From contig CM076959.1 of assembly GCA_039566865.1 (NCBI GenBank), positions 13,065,501-13,129,500 on the forward strand: a stretch of 64,000 nucleotides of DNA, in the 5' to 3' direction. How positions within the stretch are numbered: position 1 is the stretch's first letter; every line of letters starts with the position of its first letter. A program made the position numbers and the translations under genes. Positions 43,293 to 54,593 of the stretch are shown piece after piece. The DNA is from Aurelia coerulea. Its lineage: Eukaryota; Cnidaria; Scyphozoa; Semaeostomeae; Ulmaridae. The notes under the pieces were generated by a model. That model was given only the letters and a program-made list of their open reading frames with translations. It did no database searches and was not told where the DNA came from.

Positions 43293-44157
43293 AATTTGAC
43301 CTTCATTGAAGTTTCAGTTCATTTGCATTGAAACCCGACGAGATTGTTTGTGCATATTTCTAATTGAATCTTTCAAGTATTGCAAATTTCATGATTCTAT
43401 TTACATTCCTTCCTTCTTTTTCGTTCGCTCGGCACCTTGCGGTTTGAATTTTTTCAAATATGCTTTGATTTTTCAGAAGTCCTGTCTCTAGAGAGGAAAT
43501 CTACAATGAAACCAAAGCAAAGGGAGTTTTGATTCAGATTTAAGGTTATGAAGCCTGAGTGCTGCTAATCGCTATTTTCGTCGCCCATTATGCCCATCAG
43601 TTTACCAGGGAAGTTTCCAATCGCTTCAAAATATCAAAATGCAAAATTTATTTAAAAAAAACACCGAATTGGGTTTAAATGTTACTTACTGACTTGGAAA
43701 ATCATCGAAACTAAAAAAATGCAGCATTATATTAAGTCTGTTTTTATTTTAGAAACTATGCCAAAACTCATCCATCCAATCACAAGAGATAAGGCAGGAT
43801 TTAGAACAACTCGAAGCATGTATTTCAATTGCCAAAACTCGAAGTTTAGGTTAATTCTAATTGATATTTTTGTGTTTAAAGTTTCTTATTAAAACTTTTT
43901 ACCGGGGAGAGTGTCCATTGTTTCTCCTGCGGCCATAATGGGCGACGCTCGAAGAAAACGACGTTTTTACCCCCTTCTTTAAAATCTTCTAAAATCAGTA
44001 TAAAGAGTTTACGTAAAAAGTCAATACTCTGTGATCTTTTTCTCCATTAGTTGGTGATATAATCTGGGCATTTGGTTTTTTCATTAATTGCTCGTTTTGG
44101 ATCTAACTCAGAACTTCGCGACGACATGGGCATAATGGGCGACACCACTCTAGAGGA

Positions 44158-44325
44158 AGATTGCATTCGGATTTTAGCATCATGGGAAGTAGAATCAATT
44201 CCTTGGAGTGCTGAGAGCTGGCCAAAGAGATCAAAACGAAGGGCTTGGTGCTGAGGGTAGCGCAGGAGGAAATGTTCGTTATCCTCATTGGCTAACCCAA
44301 CAGTACAACCATTTTATGGCAACAC
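44158..44325 (-). pseudogene. LINE C-terminal zinc-knuckle remnant
   Basis: The minus strand reads GLANEDNEHFLLRYP, as at 6780-6900 (GEANEDNEHFLLRCP). The 4.45-kb element seems to have inserted beside or in it. Confidence 0.6.
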
Positions 44326-44326
44326 G

Positions 44327-44740
44327 TTCCTAACAGTTTATGAACTATGAACATATTGCAAAAAGGTCAAGAACTCGTCCAGGAACACGTTGTTAAATGT
44401 TTCAAGAGAATCAAAGGAGATAAAAGTCCAGCACGGAAAGGGCGTTGGTAGTTTATAGGTTTATAGTTTATTGTATACTTTATAATTGGCCTGTTGTATT
44501 TGAGGATCTCTAGACGTGCGTGGACATTGTGTAGCTCTAGAGAAAATGCATTGTGCAATCGTTTCTTCGCCCTATTTATAGATAGTTTATGCTAAAAGTC
44601 TAGGAACAACTTCCAAGAAATTTAAGATAGCATTTGTTAAGATTTAGGAGCATGTTCTTAAACTTTTATGAAACGTCCCTATACTTTTGGTACAACTTTA
44701 GATACGCGTTCCTAAACTAAGAAGTTTCTATGTGCAGTCT
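44327..44740. mobile_element. MITE-like repeat with GTTCCTAAACTT motifs
   Basis: ACACGTTCCTAACAGTTTAT on the left; GATACGCGTTCCTAAACTAA near the right end. Similar motifs cluster at 47020-47240. Boundaries uncertain. Confidence 0.4.
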
Positions 44741-44788
44741 CAGATCATGGGTAGTTAGACACTGCTGGTGTGCTTCTATGGAGAAGAG

Positions 44789-46493
44789 CAGAAGCGCCGG
44801 GAGGGGGGGGCAAGGGGGGGGGGGGGCGGTCGCCCCCCCAATATTCTCTAGGACCACTTTTCTAATTCGTCTAATTCCGTTGTAAAATTATGGGGGGGGG
44901 GGGGGGGTAAGGCCGATGATCTTTGGCAATTATAATGTGAGTATCGGTTTGTACAATCTTGCTGTCTTATTGCATTTTCCAACGATCTGTAGGGCACTGA
45001 CCCGGATTTTTTTTCTGGTCGCGAAGGCCCTAGGCCCCCGTTCTATGTGCCCTCCGAGCTTGCACATCTCAACAACATAGCTTGTGAAAGATCTAAGTCA
45101 AGATCTTTTTCACAAACAAAATGAGGAGAAAGTAGTTCTGTATAAGAAGGGTAGTAGGGTAAGATTCTTTCGGAGAAATGGTGGAAAGTGAATGGGAGAG
45201 TCGTTCTAAGCCAATGTATAGGTTGGATTTTTGAAAATTTCCGAGACAAACTATCACAGAACTGTCCAAATTTTCAATCTTGAGGCCAGGCAAATTGGAT
45301 TGTTAGAACCGTTCTGGGACAAATTATAGTGTGTTTGCGCAAACATTTTCCATTGGTGGTAATTCATGAAAATACTGTTACCTAATTATGAAAGTTTTCA
45401 TTTGGGCACTGGTAAAGATGGAATGCATTCTAAACCAAAGAATATCATATTTTTACAAAAATAGTTTCCTGGGGATGCTAATTTAAACAACTGTTACGAA
45501 ATGATCAACAATTCTATTTCACCACCAGGTAACATGTGATCGGTAGAAGTGTTATAAGCCAAAGTAAAGGCCGTGTCCCCGAAAATCTTCCTGGGGGCTT
45601 TGCCCCCAGACCCCCTCATCCAGTGGCGGGTTTGACTTGAGTTCCATGAGTTTGAGAACTTAGTCAAGATTTCATAGATCATAGATAGATTTGTCTCTGA
45701 GAATAGAATTACGATAATTATGAAAAATGAGATCCGCGATGAAAATAACAAACGATTTTAAAATCTGTTCAATTGCTCTTATATAAGGGGCTTTAAACTA
45801 GGCCCCTTATATGTGTCAATAAGGCAAAATGTGGCTGGCTGAAGGAGAAACATGTAAGGTAAACTTAGGCCTTATGATCATATGAAGGTCCAAAATTGGT
45901 TTGGTGGGATGCTTTTCATTTCAAAATTTTATCAGTTATTGATTAGTTAAGAAAAATTTGATAGCATTTTAAGGCAATCTAAAGGGCGTGGCTACAAAAA
46001 TTTTCTCGTGGGAGTACCCCCGCACACCCCCCTAGCTTCGCTCACCTTCGATCTCATCATGGGAAATCATTAAAAAATCGGGCTAGATCCGCCCCTGATT
46101 GTATACTGAACTTTGAAGCTTCTGCTGGTCCCGATGCCCTCTTTTTCACAAACCATATATTTAAGATTTCTAAATCTGAGAGAACTTGACAGCCCTTCGA
46201 TAATTCCATTACGGAATGACGTTTTAGATTCGTTGCGGTAATTTTTGGAAATCCGAAGTTCGTCGTTCGGTCGCCGGTAGGACGTCATTTTCTAATTGTG
46301 GTACCCTACTTGTGTTATTTCAACAGATTCATTTATCTAAATTCATAAAGATTCATTTATCATTATATAAAAGGGGCGTTGGCCGCATTTACAGCTAAAG
46401 TAGAGGGCGTGGTCCAAGAAAATGTTTCTGGGGCTCCGCCCCAGACCCCGTTGTGTTTCGCCCCTCCAATAAAAAATCCTGGCGGCGCCACTG
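44789..46493. mobile_element. hAT-type element with 8-bp TSD GAGAAGAG
   Basis: Ends CAGAAGCGCCGGGAGG and CCTGGCGGCGCCACTG are imperfect inverses. GAGAAGAG lies directly outside both (44781-44788, 46494-46501) and is single in the related copy at 55667-55674. It contains G runs, a nested element (45621-46097) and no recognisable transposase. Confidence 0.82.
45621..46097. mobile_element. hAT-like element nested in the 44789-46493 hAT
   Basis: CAGTGGCGGGTTTGAC and CTAGATCCGCCCCTG ends. The inner GAGTTCCATGAGTTTGAGAA and AAGGGCGTGGCTAC match the element at 15025-16461. No clear TSD. Confidence 0.75.
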
Positions 46494-47439
46494 GAGAAGA
46501 GCTGGATAATATGTATCTGCGGGGGAAATTTTTTATAGTACTGCGGAGGAGATATCTGCGGGGGAAATTTTTATAGTACTGCGGAGGAGATATCGGAAGC
46601 GAAGAGAGAAGGGGAGAGAAGAATTGCTCTGCTCATTTTAATAGTTTAATATTTTTGTTCTTTCGATATCTCCTCCGCAGTAATGCAAAAAAATTTCCCC
46701 TGCAGATACATAATATCCAGCGCTCCTCCATAGAAGCACACCAGCAGTGTCTAACTACCCATGCTCAGATAAAGATATTTCACGAATATTCGAATTATTA
46801 AACACTTGATCAAGAAAATATACCTCTCTAAATTGATTCTTCAAACTTCGCAAATTCGTGTTGAATCAGTTTGAAGAGGTCTGGCAATCATATTTCAACT
46901 TCTGTTCCGTGTGACCGGTAGCAGTAATAATCAGCTTGGAGGACTGTTTTCTTGCTAACTGTTTCATCAATTTAGTCCTACATGACTTCATAATCAAATT
47001 AACAGAACGATATAGCAAGACGCTTCTAACTATTTAGGAATATTTTTACTTTAAACAGTTCCTAAACTTTCAGGAACAACTTTAGATATCCTCCTTTGTT
47101 ACTAAAAGTCTAGGAACGGTTTTCAAAGGTGTTCCTGACCTTCAGGAAAATTTTCAGAACTGTTCGCAAGCGTTATCGAACACGTTCTAAAGAGAACTAT
47201 AGGAAAGCTGAAAGTGTTCCAAAACTAAACTTCCTGGGAGCTTCCAGGCATTGAATTATAGTGACTATAATTAAAATAGACCTGCTCTGTCGTGTATCAT
47301 ATGACCCATGTGATACAGATATATAAGTACATTTCTTAGCAAACAAACGAACACTTTTAACACAATTCATTTAATTTGATAAGTTTCATTTCAAACGAAT
47401 TTTAGCCAACCAGATGTACCATTAAAACCGTGAGTCAGG

Positions 47440-48080
47440 AGATTTCTTATGTTTGAGTATAGGCAGACAACAAGGACAGATTTGGTAAGACAATAGCACG
47501 AATTGGTTTTGATTGACACCGCAATTCAAAGTGATTAGCGATCGCAGACAAAGGAAATTCTCTCAACCAGAAATTCAAAACAAACAAAGCCGCAAATGTT
47601 TCTCTGAAACCCAGGTAGCTAGTGCGCTCGTTGTGCAATCCAGAAATTGTTTTTAAGAGCAATCATGAGTGTTTATCGAAAGAAGAAGGATATATCTAAA
47701 CATCTACCTCGGGCATTTTATTTCTTTGGTTCAGAAGCTGAGCAGTAAGTGCTTTAATTATACCAAAAATCCAAGAGAATTGAATCGCCTCTCAATCGGC
47801 TTTTGAATAAAATAAATTAAATGCCAGTGATAGGTGTGTAGATGTATCCTTCTTCTCTCGATCTATGCTCATGTTCGCCCTTAAAAACAGTTTCTGGAAT
47901 GCACAACGAGCGAGCTAGCTACCTGGGTTTCATAGAAATTTTTGCGGCTTTGTTTGTTTTGAATTACTGGTTGAGAAAATTTTCTTTGTCTGCGATCGCT
48001 AATCGCTTTGAATATCGGTGTCAATCAAAACCAACTCGTGCTATTGTCTTACAAAATCTGTCCTTGTTTAGGCAGACTAT
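47440..48080. mobile_element. foldback element with about 210-bp arms, copy 2
   Basis: GGCAGACAACAAGGACAGAT on the left is inverted as ATCTGTCCTTGTTTAGGCAG on the right. AAAGGAAATTCTCTCAACCAG is shared with the copy at 23655-24375. Confidence 0.82.
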
Positions 48081-48137
48081 TTAACATCTCTCAGTTCCTT
48101 TCAAGACCCTCTCCTAACCATTAGGCTTTGAGCTCCG

Positions 48138-48192
48138 TGCTTAGAGAAAGACAACACGAACAAGATGAGAAAGACAACACGAACAAGATGAG
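48138..48192. repeat. 24-bp tandem duplication
   Basis: GAGAAAGACAACACGAACAA then GATGA occurs twice in a row, with a third half unit. Confidence 0.75.
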
Positions 48193-48399
48193 CAATAGAG
48201 ATGGTAAAGGTTTATGGTTCTCTTATCAGGCTTGAAGAAGGACAAGAAAAAGAGCATTCTGCTTTCGTCTGGGCATCTTGCACGATATGTTTCTTCTATT
48301 GCAACTTGAATTTCACTCGCTATCGAAGCAGCAATCTAAAAGCAAAACATTGGCCTTACTTAGCAGATTGATGCATTAGGCCTATGGAATGGCAACAGT

Positions 48400-48600
48400 G
48401 CGAAGGGCCTCCCATTGTGGAATTAAGGTCATCTTGACCTTTTAATGCTATCCCTGCCACTGTGATTAGGGGTGATTTTCCTTTACGTTTTTTTAACCTT
48501 ATATATTGTATTGTATCTATTTTTATATTATAAACTTGTAAATATTTTTAAGTAACGTGGCAAATTATAAATACATATAGCAGAGGTTCTCTAAGAAAAC
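48400..48600 (+). mobile_element. LINE 3' UTR fragment, plus orientation
   Basis: CTTGACCTTTTAATGCTA and the following segment match the inverse of the 3' UTR at 13030-13100. Confidence 0.6.
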
Positions 48601-48617
48601 TTTTGAAAATGACTCTC

Positions 48618-49100
48618 TCAATCTCTAGTCTGAAGCGTAAAAGTACTGATCTTCCCATTCACACAAATCACAGCTTCGTTTTCAAAGAAATTGTCCACAA
48701 CTTGTTTTGCATTGACAATGTTCAGTTCTTTAACTCTTTTCTGTCTTGCAGTAGAAAAACAATCTTTGCCTGCAGCCAAACATCTATTTTTGATCTTTGA
48801 AACTTTATCAAAGTCTTTACATGGCTCCAGATATGCACTTCGTACCACTTTGCTCGAGCACACTTTTATTTGGCATGTGTCTTCAAAGTTCTCGAAGGCA
48901 ACAATTTGGCCTTCGAATTGTTCTTGTGAACAGATTTTTGGAAGATCATCTGATTTGCTCCAGTTTTCCAAGCAGTTGATTTGTTGTGTGGCCGATAGTA
49001 ACGAAATACTGTGAATATTCCATAGGAGGAGAAGCAATAGGGAAGACTTGGTGCCTGAGGAAAGAATGAGTGAAGCTTGTATTACAGTAATTCCCAGCAT
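48618..49100 (-). CDS. gene C: eight-cysteine secreted protein, divergent paralogue
   Basis: The minus-strand frame ends at the TAG at 48618-48620. The mature part shows C-x13-C-x18-C-x4-C-x12-C-x12-C-x6-C-x31-C. It shares W near the first Cys, FEGQIVAF after the second, YLEPC at the fifth and ICVNGK at the eighth, but lacks the GIE..G end of A, B and D. Two start models are possible: an unspliced ATG at 49098-49100 with a late hydrophobic segment (SSLLLLLLWNIH), or a spliced first exon joined at the acceptor TTCTTTCCTCAG (exon from 49054, phase 1). Gene D has a phase-1 acceptor at the same place, favouring the second. Function unknown; likely extracellular and disulphide-bonded. Confidence 0.75.
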   Translation of the reverse strand: MLGITVIQASLILSSGTKSSLLLLLLWNIHSISLLSATQQINCLENWSKSDDLPKICSQEQFEGQIVAFENFEDTCQIKVCSSKVVRSAYLEPCKDFDKVSKIKNRCLAAGKDCFSTARQKRVKELNIVNAKQVVDNFFENEAVICVNGKISTFTLQTRD

Positions 49101-49579
49101 ATATCATACTTCAAATTTTTAAGCAGGCCATCTAGGTCTAGTTTCTTTCATGTAAGAAAGCATCTTTAATGAGGCTGACAGATTTCTTAATGTGTCCAAT
49201 AAAACACTGTCCTTTCATGTCGGGTGCTTTCCTCTGTCAAATAGTATTCTTTTTAATCATGGCACCACGGGTGGGTATTCAATATGATTACTTATCATTT
49301 CATATATAAATTTGGGGAATTTTCCAATAAAAAAAGTTGGAAAACAATTTTGACATTGCAATATAAATTGTTTTTTCATAATTTATAAGAAATTGAAAAA
49401 ATAGGGCTGTCTAATTACTTTTAAGGGAGAAAGTATTCCTTATGCTTATGGAACGTCGTTTGCACAAAAATGACATAAACTGGGTTCATACTGGCAGCCT
49501 GCAGTTTCTTATATTACCTTTCTTATATGCAGATACTTATTGTAGTATCAAAGACGTACTGTAGTATCAATGAAACGAT

Positions 49580-50400
49580 AAAACGGTACTGGGTGAGTAA
49601 ACAACATTTATCTACAGGATGAACCAGAAAAATGTCCCCACTTTTGAAACTAAATAGCATAAAGACAAAGAGTATTGGATGGATTGGAATGAATTGAATT
49701 TTACTGGATACCATGTGCGCAGGGGGAGATAAGAATAAGATTAGGGGGCTGCCCGACAAAAAAATCCCTTGTGGACAAGAAACTTGCCCGACTTAATGCG
49801 GATTTCTGCCCGATTAACGCCTATTTTTGCAAATTCTTCCAATTTTCGGGGGATGTAGCCCCCAAGGCCTCCAGTCTCCGTGGATAGCAAAATTACCGAA
49901 GTATTTTTCTTTCTTTTCTCACGTTCTTATGAGCACTGAAAATATAGGAAAATTCGACTTTACGAAATTTCTTGCGAATGAAATGCCTGGGAAAGGGTCT
50001 CAGACACCAGATCAAATCGCAAGGAATCTCCTCACACGAAACAATACGCACCATCTCTCTCAGGAGCTAGTCTATAACAACAGATTTTGAATGAAATACT
50101 GGATTTTTCATCCCATGAAAATGACTGTGCAGACGATATCCCTCACCCGTCAAAAAGAATGCTTTATCATCGTTTCGTGCAAGGATTCTCTTCACGATTT
50201 GACTAAATGTTTTGGCCTTTTCCTAGACATCTAGCAGCCATGAAATTTTTGAATAGTCAAATTACCAATATTTTCAGTGCTCGTAAAAAAGTGAGCAAAA
50301 TCATAAAATTACTTCAATCTCGCGGTTATCAAGTGAAATTCGACTCATTATCCATCCAGTACTCTTGATGCCATGAATTTTGAAATATGACAATTGTTTT
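49580..50400. mobile_element. degraded foldback remnant
   Basis: GATGAACCAGAAAAATGTCC near the left resembles the MITE end at 19425. TTGGATGGATTGGAATGAATT (49674-49694) is imperfectly inverted near 50335-50360 (CATTATCCATCCAGT). Interior unassigned. Confidence 0.4.
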
Positions 50401-50458
50401 CAGGCTCTCCCTTTATGTTTGAAAGCTTGTTGCTTTGAAGACATTTGTCAGATTCCTA

Positions 50459-51062
50459 CCGGGTGAATCAATGAAAAGAATCCGTTTGAAAAATCACAAT
50501 TCCCTGAATATGAAGATGATGATTTTGGGAAAAATAACATTTAACAGCAGACATGATCAAATGGACCTCAACATTTACCTAACTGAAATCGGCTACTCCG
50601 TTTTGAAGTTATTTTCGAGAAATCTTCAAAACAGGCTCAAAACAACGACCAACATTTCCGCAGCTTTCTGCCTTATCTCAATGAGTTCAACACATTCTAA
50701 CATGTTTTATCCTTTTAGGAAGATGAAATCGTCTGGAATAATGTTGGTTTGCCCCCAGGGATGACATTTTCATCTTCCAAAGGGGTAAAACGTGCCAAAG
50801 CAAGTACAAGTCATTGCTATAAGGCATAGACATACGAGAAATTTGGTCGTGGTTTTATGGAGTTTTTGGAAGTTTCTTGAAGGGGCTTCCTCGAGAAAAT
50901 CTCTTTTGATTTCAGAACGGAGTGCGGCTGATTTCAGGTAGGTAAAATTTAGAATATAATTGAACATGTTCACTATTGAATGACCTATTTGCCTACATTA
51001 TTGTCTTGATATCGAGGGATCTGTGGTCTTTCAAACAGGGATTCTTTTTTTGACTCGCCCGG
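50459..51062. mobile_element. CCGGGTGAGTCA MITE, copy c
   Basis: CCGGGTGAATCAATGAAAAG and the inverse TTCTTTTTTTGACTCGCCCGG, then GTTTGAAA/TTTCAAAC. Flanked by TA. Confidence 0.82.
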
Positions 51063-51089
51063 TATAAACCGACAATACCCGTCATCTGT

Positions 51090-51600
51090 GTAGCTGACAT
51101 GCCAAATTAAAGAAGACAAGTTACAGAAGTACATTTTCTGCATAAAGCAATCATGAATTTTATGTTACTTACGAAGCATCGTTGAAAATAGGGTTATCTT
51201 TATTCCGCCTTCCCGCAGAAGAAGCCTTGCTGGAATAATCAAAATTGTGATTGTCTTATTCTTTCTTTTCTCTTTAATAATTAATTAGTATCCTTTTTGG
51301 CATTCAATAATCTGCTTGACTTGGAAATTATTGCTGCTGTATAAGATCTCTATAGTTACCAACAGCGGTTTATAAAGCTTATCCAATGATACTGTTTAGT
51401 GATATTAAAGCAAGTGTGCAATGGTAAATAGGCTCCTCTGAAAATAGAACAAAGAAGTAACCCAAACACAGCATTGTTTCTCAGCAAGATAAAAATCTCA
51501 TTTTTAGGCTACCCTTTGTTGACATTGTGTGCAATCTCGATTTAAATGAGGTATTTCTATATTTTCTGGTCTCTGCAAATGCAAGCTTTTAACCTTGCAA
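51090..51600. other. intergenic, nothing recognised
   Basis: AT-rich sequence without supported features. Confidence 0.35.
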
Positions 51601-51689
51601 AAAACCCTTTAAACATTCAATATTAATGTAAGGGAGGGACAGTAAAAAGTACCAGCTATGTTACACCATGAGCGGTAGGACAACTTACG

Positions 51690-52190
51690 GCTCAAATCTT
51701 TAAAGAGGTCGGTGTAAATTCTATTGAAGTTTTCTTTGAAATGAATGGCTAGGAAGAAACTTCTGGTTTTTGCTGTAAATCTGCCGTGGCAATTTATTGG
51801 TATCTTGATTAGTTTCAATATGGCGGCATTTATCAAATTTGAGCCTATGACGTCATCAAATTTCTAAATCCTTTACTAGAAAGCTGCAGACCTCTGCTTG
51901 CCGCCATATTGTAGATCATCGTAAACTATGGTTTTCTTGAAAGTTATATAATGTTTCCTCCATTATCTTAGGATTTATGATGATTTTAATTTTTTCAAAA
52001 TTTTCCACGAATTTTTTCAAAAATGATTAAATTGTTGCCATTTTGAAAAAAATCAAGATATCAAAAATTTCCATGGCAGATTTACTATACAGCAAAGTTC
52101 ATTTCAAGCTATCCAGTTCAAAGAAAACTGCAATGAATTTATTAGACCGACCTTTTTAAAGATTTGAAAGATTTGAGTCCTATGCTCGAT
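51690..52190. mobile_element. foldback element with about 130-bp arms
   Basis: GGCTCAAATCTTTAAAGAGG...GCCGTGGCAATTTATTGG is repeated inverted as ATTTCCATGGCAG...TTAAAGATTTG. The loop has a TGACGTCA palindrome (51848-51855) and tracts of AATTTT. Confidence 0.78.
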
Positions 52191-52409
52191 AGAACACCAA
52201 GTGTGCATCAATGTGAAGTTTTTATCAGTAGCGAGCCAATTAAACCAATTGCTGTGTGTGTTTTAACTTATTTCTACTTGGTAGTGAGCCACCTTATCGC
52301 TGTTTCATGATTTTGACATTTTCGCCACCCAAATCCACCACGTGCAGATCCACCTAAAGCGTTAGATCCACCTTAACTTAAGACTGTACTGTTCTTGGCG
52401 TTTCCCGCC

Positions 52410-52830
52410 TTTCGTCTTTGTACTCTTACGCCATTCCAATTATAATACCTGGAAGAAACATGCGCATCACATTCTTAATCCAAAAATACATTGTTTATTC
52501 ACAAGAGCGCACATAGCGATTTTGCAGCCTTTCATTTGACTAAAATTAGAACAGAGTTTTAACATCAAATTGAAGCTCAATGGGACACCCAGTACATGTT
52601 TTTGGGACACCCTGCAGATCTTTGTATACCCTGACGCCTTTCCAATTACAAGACCTTACATGCGCATTACATTCTTAATTCACAGACGCTTTGTTTATTA
52701 CAAGAGCCCAAATAGCGATTTTCCCGACAGTATAAAAGCTTTATGTTCAGTCGATTACCATTCACTTGGCTAAAAATCGAATAGAGTTTTACAACAAATT
52801 GAAGTTCTAAGCAGAAATCAGCAGAATAGG
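52410..52830 (+). repeat. duplicated gene B promoter unit
   Basis: CATGCGCATCACATTCTTAAT...CAAGAGCGCACATAGCGATTTT (52459-52525) recurs as CATGCGCATTACATTCTTAAT...AATAGCGATTTT (52661-52720). The GAGTTTTAACATCAAATTGAAG/GAGTTTTACAACAAATTGAAG pair follows each. Only the second copy has the TATA box. Confidence 0.78.
52731..52737 (+). promoter_or_regulatory. TATA box of gene B
   Basis: TATAAAA, conserved with gene A, about 100 bases before the first donor site. Confidence 0.65.
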
Positions 52831-52856
52831 AAAATGTTGGCATCATTGATATGTTT
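52762..52856 (+). other. gene B first exon (inferred)
   Basis: Ends at donor TTTGTAAGT. It contains an ATG at 52834 that, when spliced to 53372, is in frame with the MKTVL start, adding nine residues before it. Gene A lacks this ATG, so the inner start at 53376 is preferred. The start is placed about 25-30 bases after the TATA box. Confidence 0.5.
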
Positions 52857-53371
52857 GTAAGTAATAATTAAGTATTAAATGTTTCTTTCTTGCAAATAAC
52901 TAAAGTCTTTCTCAAGTTGGATGTCACGTGTGATTTCATTGTCTTTGTTAGCGGACATTTTCACGGGACATCTAATTTGAGATTTTATTCCTATTAAGTG
53001 TAAGCATCAATTCTTTAAATAGATTGTACAAATGTTTAATGCATCTTCTATATTTGATTTAACGGCTTGAAATGAAGCTTAGGTACTTGGCTATAATTCT
53101 ACATTTGTACGATTTCTGATATCTTGAAAATCACAGTGTCTTTCTTTTCATGGAAAGAATTCGTTAGAAGCATTGAAGACTTTGAAATCATCGTAAATGC
53201 TAAATTGACAGAGGGAAAACAGTACAGTTTTCAAGAAAACCATAGTTTCTGAAGGTCTATATTATATGGCAGTGAACAGAAATTTGTAGCAAAATTATAC
53301 ATCCCCGATTATATCCCCCTCCACCCACTAGCCATAACCTCACTATCATCTTCACCTTAATTAATTTCTAG

Positions 53372-53831
53372 TAAAATGAAGACTGTACTGTCCTTGGCGA
53401 TAGTTATCATCCTCCAAACTTCCAACAGATGCGAGGTATATGGTTCGTACTCCAGCTGCGACTTGCATTGGACACCTAGTACCCCTCGTGCACCACTCTG
53501 CTCTAACAAACTCCTTGACGGCCAGATCATCGCAATCAAGTCGATCAATTACATCTGCAAACTTATAATTTGCATAAACGGAAAACCCTCAGAGGCTATG
53601 GCAACACCCTGCTGGGCACTTAAAGCGAGCTGGCAAAGAGTTTCTGGCTGCCTGAGCAAGCGAAAAGGCTGCTACATGAATGGAAGAAAGTATTACGAAA
53701 TGCATGTATTCAATGCTGCTGGTATTAAGCTCTATTACACTCCACAGAGAATATGTCTTAATGGGATGACCAGATGGATTCAGATGGTGAGACCATTGAA
53801 GGATACGGGAATTGAAGCATGGTTGGGCTAA
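53372..53831 (+). CDS. gene B: eight-cysteine secreted protein, coding exon
   Basis: The acceptor TTAATTTCTAG is followed by the ATG at 53376. 151 residues to the stop: signal peptide MKTVLSLAIVIILQ, then C-x13-C-x18-C-x4-C-x12-C-x12-C-x6-C-x27-C. Conserved blocks are LDLHW-type start (CDLHW), DGQIIAIKS, RVSGCLSKRKGC, YYEMHVFNAAG and the end TGIEAWLG. It is the near-identical inverted partner of gene A. The two differ by a three-residue gap before the third Cys and a five-residue gap before the GIE motif. Likely secreted, four disulphides possible. Function unknown. Confidence 0.85.
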
Positions 53832-54066
53832 TTTAATGTGGGTTTGCAACTTTAACTGTACTTTGGCAAACTTTGAAATCGTTGGTTTTCATTCTGTTGA
53901 AAAATTATAAAAAAAAGATTGACAAAACCAAAAATCATCGTGAATCCTAAATTGATGGAGCAAAACTGTACAATCTTCAAAAAACCATAGTTTAGGAAGA
54001 TTTATGATACGGTGTTAAGCAGGAATGTGCAGATTTTCTGGGTTATCTAGCGAGTTGATGACGCTA

Positions 54067-54487
54067 TACACGTTTTTTTATAAGAAACTTGGACGAGCAC
54101 TTTGTACTAAAAGTTTCTTAATTTCACAGAATATTTCGGTGTTTTAGTACTAAAAGTTTCTTAATTAGTTTCTTATTTTTTGGGCCTAAAATTACGATAT
54201 TGTTCAAATTTGAAGCTCCTTCTCGACAAAGGGCTTCCATTTTACATTGACATTGTCATCACGAATAAGCCATGCACATTCAGGCAAAAAATTACCAATT
54301 TTTGCAGTTAAAAGTTAAAAAAGATGAAGGTACGTTTGTTAGAGAGACATAGAATAAAAGAGACATACAGAAATTGAATTGTAAGAGTTTCTTAACTGTT
54401 ATTTAGCGTAGTACTAGAGTTTCTTAAATTTTTTGTCATCGTAGCACTAGTTTCTTATAAACCAGTTTCTTATAAAAAAAACGTGTA
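54067..54487. mobile_element. MITE, TACACGTTTTTTTATAAGAAACT family, full copy
   Basis: Inverted ends TACACGTTTTTTTATAAGAA and TTCTTATAAAAAAAACGTGTA, with many inner TTTCTTA/TAAGAAA repeats. Fragments lie at 4485-4610 and 29845-30020. Confidence 0.85.
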
Positions 54488-54593
54488 ATCAGACAAATGA
54501 TTATCTACAGAATTGAGATTGAACCCAATTTTCCATCATTCGGCAGGAAGAGTCGCTCATTCGAATATCATTTTTGGTTAGTAGAAACGTCTA

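Larger units (their letters stand above)
39694..44147. mobile_element. 4.45-kb inverted-repeat element, candidate 8-bp TSD CTCTAGAG
   Basis: Ends TAGCGTCGCCCATTATGG and the inverse of TGGTGTCGCCCATTATGC, with CTCTAGAG immediately outside on both sides (39686-39693, 44148-44155). Because CTCTAGAG is a palindrome it could belong to the inverted repeat. Other elements sit inside it: 39840-40792, 40910-41692 and the LINE at 42575-43292. No transposase seen. Confidence 0.6.
44748..46762. mobile_element. TGGGTAGTTAGACA MITE interrupted by a hAT element
   Basis: The left end TGGGTAGTTAGACACTGCTG and right end CAGTGTCTAACTACCCA are one element, split at GAGAAGAG. The inner TATCTGCGGGGGAAATTTTT unit is duplicated in tandem at 46510-46590. 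The half copy at 55628-55730 shows the uninterrupted left arm. Confidence 0.82.
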
